Source: an uncultured Mollicutes bacterium (GTDB taxonomy: Bacteria; Bacillota_I; Bacilli_A; RF39; UBA660). From it: a DNA stretch of 5,515 nucleotides. The DNA lies in the NCBI GenBank assembly GCA_900557675.1, contig USTO01000045.1:1-5515 (forward strand), written 5' to 3'. The notes below the pieces were generated by a model. That model was not told where the DNA came from, did not search any database, and was given only the letters and a program-made list of their open reading frames with translations. The position numbers and the translations under genes were made by a program. Below are positions 1-5,515 of this stretch, piece after piece; the stretch's first letter is position 1, and every line of letters begins with the position of its first letter.

Positions 1-909
1 CATTACTTTATCGCCAAGGGCTTTGGTTAGTTTAACAAACCCAGTATAGTCGTCTTCACTTAGGGCATCTTCAATACTGATAATGGGGTATTTTGTTATT
101 AGTTCTTGGAAATAATCTATCATTTCATCACTTGTATACTCTTTATTATCAAAGTGGTATTTTCCTTTGTTATAGAACTCACTAGCGGCAACATCAAGGG
201 CTAAATAGACGTCTTTTCCGGCTTTATAGCCGGCTTTGTTAATGCTGTCCATAATTAAATCAAGGGCTTTATGGTTACTTTCGATATTGGGGGCGAATCC
301 TCCTTCATCCCCTACTCCACAAGATAGGCCTTTTTCTTTGAGTGTTTCTTTTAATTTATGAAATATTTCACTAGCCATTTGGATATTATCTTGATAATTT
401 TCTTTGAATGGGACAATCATAAATTCTTGGAAATCTAATTTGTTATCAGCATGGGCTCCTCCATTTAGAATATTCATCATACATTTGGGAAGGGTTTCTC
501 CCTTGCCAATATATTTGTATAATTCGAGGTTGTTACTTTTACTACTTGCCCGTAGGGTAGCTAAACTAACACCTAAAATGGCATTGGCACCAAGATTACT
601 TTTATCGCTTGTGCCATCTAAATAATTTAGTTTGGCATCGATTAGTTCTTGATTATCGGCATCAATACCAATAATGTTGTCCCTAATAATGGTATTTATG
701 TTGTTTACGGCTTTTAAAACTCCTTTACCATTGTATCTTTTTTTATCGCCATCTCTTAATTCGAGGGCTTCTCTTTTTCCGGTTGATGCTCCACTGGGAA
801 CACCGGCTCTTTCTTTGGTTCCATCTTCTAATTCTATTTCAACCATAATGGTTGGATTACCTCTAGAATCGAGGATTTCATATCCTTTAATATCTTTTAT
901 TTTACTCAT
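1..909 (-). CDS. eno: Enolase (2-phosphoglycerate dehydratase), partial, C-terminus beyond left edge
   Basis: Enolase interconverts 2-phosphoglycerate and phosphoenolpyruvate in the cytoplasm (glycolysis). I translated 303 codons without a stop from the ATG at 907-909 to the window edge; bacterial enolases have about 430 residues, so about the last 125 are missing. Seen in order: the N-terminal signature YEILDSRGNPT (residues 10-20), the mobile substrate loop GVPSGAST (36-43), LELRDGD, LGANAILGVSLA (106-117), NGGAHAD with the active-site His153, QEF (161-163), GVGDEGGFAP with catalytic Glu202, and the Mg ligands Asp239 in ALDVAASEFY and Glu280 in SIEDAL. The third Mg-binding Asp and the catalytic lysines of the family would lie past the edge. 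The start has a good Shine-Dalgarno (AAAGGTGAT, 4 nt before ATG) and lies 14 bp after the ligA stop with no terminator between, so it is probably the second gene of a ligA-eno operon. The identification is secure. Confidence 0.97.
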   Translation of the reverse strand, partial: MSKIKDIKGYEILDSRGNPTIMVEIELEDGTKERAGVPSGASTGKREALELRDGDKKRYNGKGVLKAVNNINTIIRDNIIGIDADNQELIDAKLNYLDGTSDKSNLGANAILGVSLATLRASSKSNNLELYKYIGKGETLPKCMMNILNGGAHADNKLDFQEFMIVPFKENYQDNIQMASEIFHKLKETLKEKGLSCGVGDEGGFAPNIESNHKALDLIMDSINKAGYKAGKDVYLALDVAASEFYNKGKYHFDNKEYTSDEMIDYFQELITKYPIISIEDALSEDDYTGFVKLTKALGDKVM

Positions 910-923
910 TATAATCACCTTTC

Positions 924-3900
<2,977 letters not shown>

Positions 3901-3922
3901 TTTTATCCTCCGGTAATACAGT

Positions 3923-3950
3923 ATTATACCACTTTTTTTATTTTATGCAA
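3923..3950 (-). promoter_or_regulatory. Predicted promoter of the metallophosphoesterase gene
   Basis: On the minus strand TTGCAT (3945-3950) and a perfect TATAAT (3923-3928) are separated by 16 bp. TGG directly precedes the -10 box, making it an extended -10. Transcription would start near 3916, giving a leader of about 16 nt that carries the GGAGG ribosome binding site. The -35 box matches the consensus only in its TTG half. The promoter begins about 10 bp after the terminator tail of the upstream small gene. Confidence 0.75.
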
Positions 3951-3960
3951 GTAATTTATA

Positions 3961-3990
3961 ATAAAATAAAAAGAAGCTTGCTGGCTTCTT
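3961..3990 (-). terminator. Rho-independent terminator after the thioredoxin-like gene
   Basis: On the minus strand the stem AAGAAGC / GCTTCTT (7 bp) encloses the loop CAGCAA and is followed by TTTATTTTAT. It begins about 18 nt after the TAG stop of the small thioredoxin-like gene. The plus-strand reading has no U tract, so it acts only leftward. It separates that gene from the metallophosphoesterase promoter. Confidence 0.8.
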
Positions 3991-4008
3991 AATTGTATCT
4001 TATATTAT

Positions 4009-4272
4009 CTAGGCCTCCTTCATTGCTCTAATTATGTTCCTTAATTCTCTATCTGAGGGAACATTTCCACTAGATACTACGACGTTATCAATAATTAGTG
4101 TAGGTATTACTTTAACGTTATATTTTTCTTTATACGTACTATCAATTTTATCTATAAGAAGAGGATATTCTAATTGCTTTTGCAATTTGTTTATATTTTT
4201 TATTATTTTAATACCATTACTAGTATCCGCACCAATTAATTTCATTTTTATTTTATCACTTATACTAATCAT
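4009..4272 (-). CDS. Small thioredoxin-fold protein lacking the CxxC active site
   Basis: This 87-residue protein fits the small single-domain thioredoxin-like group (thioredoxin_3, as in archaeal MTH895): a first strand MKLIG (10-14), a helix, a second strand PLLID, then VIPTLIIDN with the likely cis-proline Pro57, and a final strand and helix with VVVSSGNVPSDREL. In that group the loop after the first strand carries CxxC. Here the loop is GADTSNG, so the two cysteine positions hold Thr17 and Gly20, and the protein contains no cysteine at all. Thiol-disulfide chemistry is therefore unlikely; a binding or structural role is inference. The gene has its own promoter and terminator. The start is uncertain: the ATG used here (4270-4272) directly abuts AAAGGAG, an abnormally short spacing. 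The next in-frame ATG is codon 10 (4243-4245), and the ATA codon at 4261-4263 sits at the ideal distance. The fold assignment is moderately sure; it rests on pattern, not a database search. Confidence 0.8.
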   Translation of the reverse strand: MISISDKIKMKLIGADTSNGIKIIKNINKLQKQLEYPLLIDKIDSTYKEKYNVKVIPTLIIDNVVVSSGNVPSDRELRNIIRAMKEA

Positions 4273-4279
4273 CTCCTTT
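4268..4279 (-). promoter_or_regulatory. Near-perfect Shine-Dalgarno overlapping the apparent start of the thioredoxin-like gene
   Basis: On the minus strand AAAGGAGATGAT matches the classical AAAGGAGGTGAT at 11 of 12 bases. The annotated ATG (4270-4272) lies inside this element, immediately after GGAG. In eno and ligA the matching GTGAT is followed by exactly 4 nt and then ATG; here the same distance ends at an ATA codon (4261-4263). The site is clearly a ribosome binding site, but which codon it serves is unresolved. Confidence 0.75.
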
Positions 4280-4287
4280 CTGTATTA

Positions 4288-4296
4288 ATAATAACA
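4288..4296 (-). promoter_or_regulatory. Candidate extended -10 promoter of the thioredoxin-like gene
   Basis: On the minus strand TGT followed by TATTAT (4288-4293) forms an extended -10 with 5 of 6 consensus bases. I find no good -35 box 16-19 bp upstream. A start near 4281 would leave only about 9 nt before the ATG at 4270-4272, or about 18 nt before the ATA codon. A separate promoter is expected because a strong terminator follows serS. Confidence 0.5.
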
Positions 4297-4320
4297 TCTT
4301 GATATGATAGAAATGTGTAG

Positions 4321-4359
4321 AAAAATAGAAAAAAGAATGAAAAATTATTTTTCATTCTT
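4321..4359 (-). terminator. Strong Rho-independent terminator of serS with the stop codon in the loop
   Basis: On the minus strand a perfect 12-bp stem, AAGAATGAAAAA / TTTTTCATTCTT (4348-4359 with 4333-4344), encloses a 3-nt loop and is followed by a U-rich tail (TTTTCTATTTTT, 4321-4332). The loop TAA is the serS stop codon (4345-4347), so the last four codons form the 5' arm. There is no U tract in the plus-strand direction. Confidence 0.85.
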
Positions 4360-5515
4360 AGTGATTGGAATTATTTTGTCTTTTCCTCCCATATATTTTC
4401 TTAATACTTCTGGTATAGTGATTGATCCGTCTTTGTTATAGTTATTTTCAAGAAGTGCTATTAGGGCTCTGGTACTAGCAAGTACGGTATTATTAAGAGT
4501 GTGAGGATAATAGTTTCCGTTTTCTCCTTTTATTCTTATTCCTAATCTTCTTGCTTGGGCGTCTCCTAGTGTAGAACAAGATCCTACTTCAAAGTATTTG
4601 TTTTGTCTTGGGCTAAATGCTTCAACATCACAAGATTTTACTTTTAAATCGGCTAAGTCACCACTGCAACATTCGAGGGTTCTAACGGGAATATTCATAT
4701 TTCTGAATATTTCCACGGTATACTGCCACATTTTGTTATACCATTCCATAGATTGCTCGGGTTTGCATAAAACGATCATTTCTTGTTTTTCAAATTGGTG
4801 AACACGATAAATTCCTCTTTCTTCTATGCCGTGTGCTCCTACTTCTTTTCTAAAACAAGGGGAATATGAAGTCATTGTGATTGGCAATTCTTTTTCTTTT
4901 ATTATTTGGCCTTTGAATTTTCCTATCATTGAGTGTTCACTTGTTCCTATGAGATATAGGTCTTCGCCTTCTATTTTATACATCATTGCATCCATTTCTT
5001 CAAAAGACATAACGCCGGTTACAACATCACTTCTAATCATAAATGGGGGTATGCAATAAATGAAGTTTTTATCTATCATATAGTCCCTAGCATAAGATAG
5101 CATTGCACTACTTAGTCTAGCCGCGTCACCCATAAGATAGTAGAAACCGTTTCCACTAGTTCGTCCTGAGCTTACTTTATCTAAGCCATTAAAGCTTTCT
5201 AAGATATCAGCGTGGTATGGTATTTCGTAATCGGGGATGATGGGGTCGCCAAATTTTTCTAGTTCTACATTGCAACTGTCATCTGGTCCGATAGGAACGC
5301 TTTCATCTATGATATTTGGTATTTTCATCATCATTTCTTTAATGCTACTGTTAAGTGTCTCTTCTTCTTTTTCTAAGGTACTTAATTGTTCATTTATGTT
5401 TTTGACTTCTTCTTTTTTCTTTTCTGCACTTTTTATATCTTTGTTACGCATATCTTGTCCAATGGCATCAGATATTTTGTTTCTGTTCATTCTTAATTCA
5501 TCGGCTGTTACTTTT
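4345..5515 (-). CDS. serS: Serine--tRNA ligase (SerRS), partial, N-terminus beyond right edge
   Basis: SerRS charges tRNA-Ser with serine in the cytoplasm. The frame stays open to the right edge: eight codons (KVTADELR) precede the first ATG at 5488-5490 and continue naturally into MNRNKISDAIG, the usual start of the long coiled-coil tRNA-binding arm. That ATG is therefore internal, and roughly 35-40 N-terminal residues are missing. Numbering from the first visible Lys: coiled-coil arm about 5-65, KIPNIIDESVPIG (64-76), the serine-binding TSE motif (191-193), class II motif 2 beginning CFRKE with Arg222 and ending HQFEKQEM, ECCSGDLADLK, FEVGSCSTLGDAQARR, and motif 3 HTLNN..LASTR (Arg349) with LLENN. 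The C-terminus IPEVLRKYMGGK is typical. Motifs such as GTSEH, GIEERGIYRVHQFEKQEM and LNNTVLASTR differ from the usual Firmicute forms (GRDTRGL, LNGSGLAVGR) and look closer to archaeal-type bacterial-class SerRS. A terminator overlaps the stop codon. Confidence 0.96.
   Translation of the reverse strand, partial: KVTADELRMNRNKISDAIGQDMRNKDIKSAEKKKEEVKNINEQLSTLEKEEETLNSSIKEMMMKIPNIIDESVPIGPDDSCNVELEKFGDPIIPDYEIPYHADILESFNGLDKVSSGRTSGNGFYYLMGDAARLSSAMLSYARDYMIDKNFIYCIPPFMIRSDVVTGVMSFEEMDAMMYKIEGEDLYLIGTSEHSMIGKFKGQIIKEKELPITMTSYSPCFRKEVGAHGIEERGIYRVHQFEKQEMIVLCKPEQSMEWYNKMWQYTVEIFRNMNIPVRTLECCSGDLADLKVKSCDVEAFSPRQNKYFEVGSCSTLGDAQARRLGIRIKGENGNYYPHTLNNTVLASTRALIALLENNYNKDGSITIPEVLRKYMGGKDKIIPITKNEK

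Noticed and set aside
908..913. TATAAT on the minus strand right at the eno start
   Set aside because: It overlaps the eno ATG, so it cannot drive eno. The nearest -35-like TTGAAA lies 24 bp away, too far to pair with it.
4034..4288. Plus-strand 84-residue hydrophobic frame that could be taken for a small membrane protein
   Set aside because: It is the mirror of the thioredoxin-like gene, which has its own promoter, ribosome binding site and terminator. The hydrophobicity follows from reading Lys/Asn-rich codons in reverse (Phe, Leu, Ile).
5488..5515. T-box or other leader regulating serS
   Set aside because: The window ends inside the serS coding region, so no leader is visible and nothing can be claimed.

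Overview
The window reads as a compact, AT-rich bacterial chromosome segment from a low-GC Gram-positive type lineage (Firmicutes/Bacilli, possibly one of the reduced-genome gut Tenericutes-like groups). The evidence is the very AT-rich codon choice, strong Shine-Dalgarno sites, TATAAT promoters with a TG extension, and short AT-rich hairpin terminators. G+C was judged by eye, not computed. All six visible tryptophan codons in the complete or nearly complete genes are TGG and no gene contains an in-frame TGA, so translation with the standard bacterial code is consistent.

All five genes lie on the minus strand. In transcription order, from the right edge to the left, they are: serS (seryl-tRNA synthetase, N-terminus cut off by the right edge); a hairpin terminator; a small thioredoxin-fold protein that has lost its CxxC cysteines, with its own promoter and terminator; a calcineurin-like metallophosphoesterase with its own promoter and terminator; and then a promoter followed by ligA (NAD+-dependent DNA ligase, complete) and eno (enolase, C-terminus cut off by the left edge). 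The last two are 14 bp apart and look co-transcribed.

Functionally these are housekeeping genes: tRNA charging, replication and repair ligation, glycolysis, and a phosphoesterase of unknown substrate. They do not form one pathway. Promoters and terminators suggest four separate transcription units packed into gaps of roughly 70-110 bp. No gap exceeds about 110 bp, and there are no visible mobile elements, CRISPR arrays, RNA genes or long repeats.

I do not see a convincing undescribed system. The points most worth a second look are the cysteine-less thioredoxin-like protein with its oddly placed ribosome binding site, the archaeal-like flavour of the SerRS motifs, and the two stop codons embedded in terminator hairpins.
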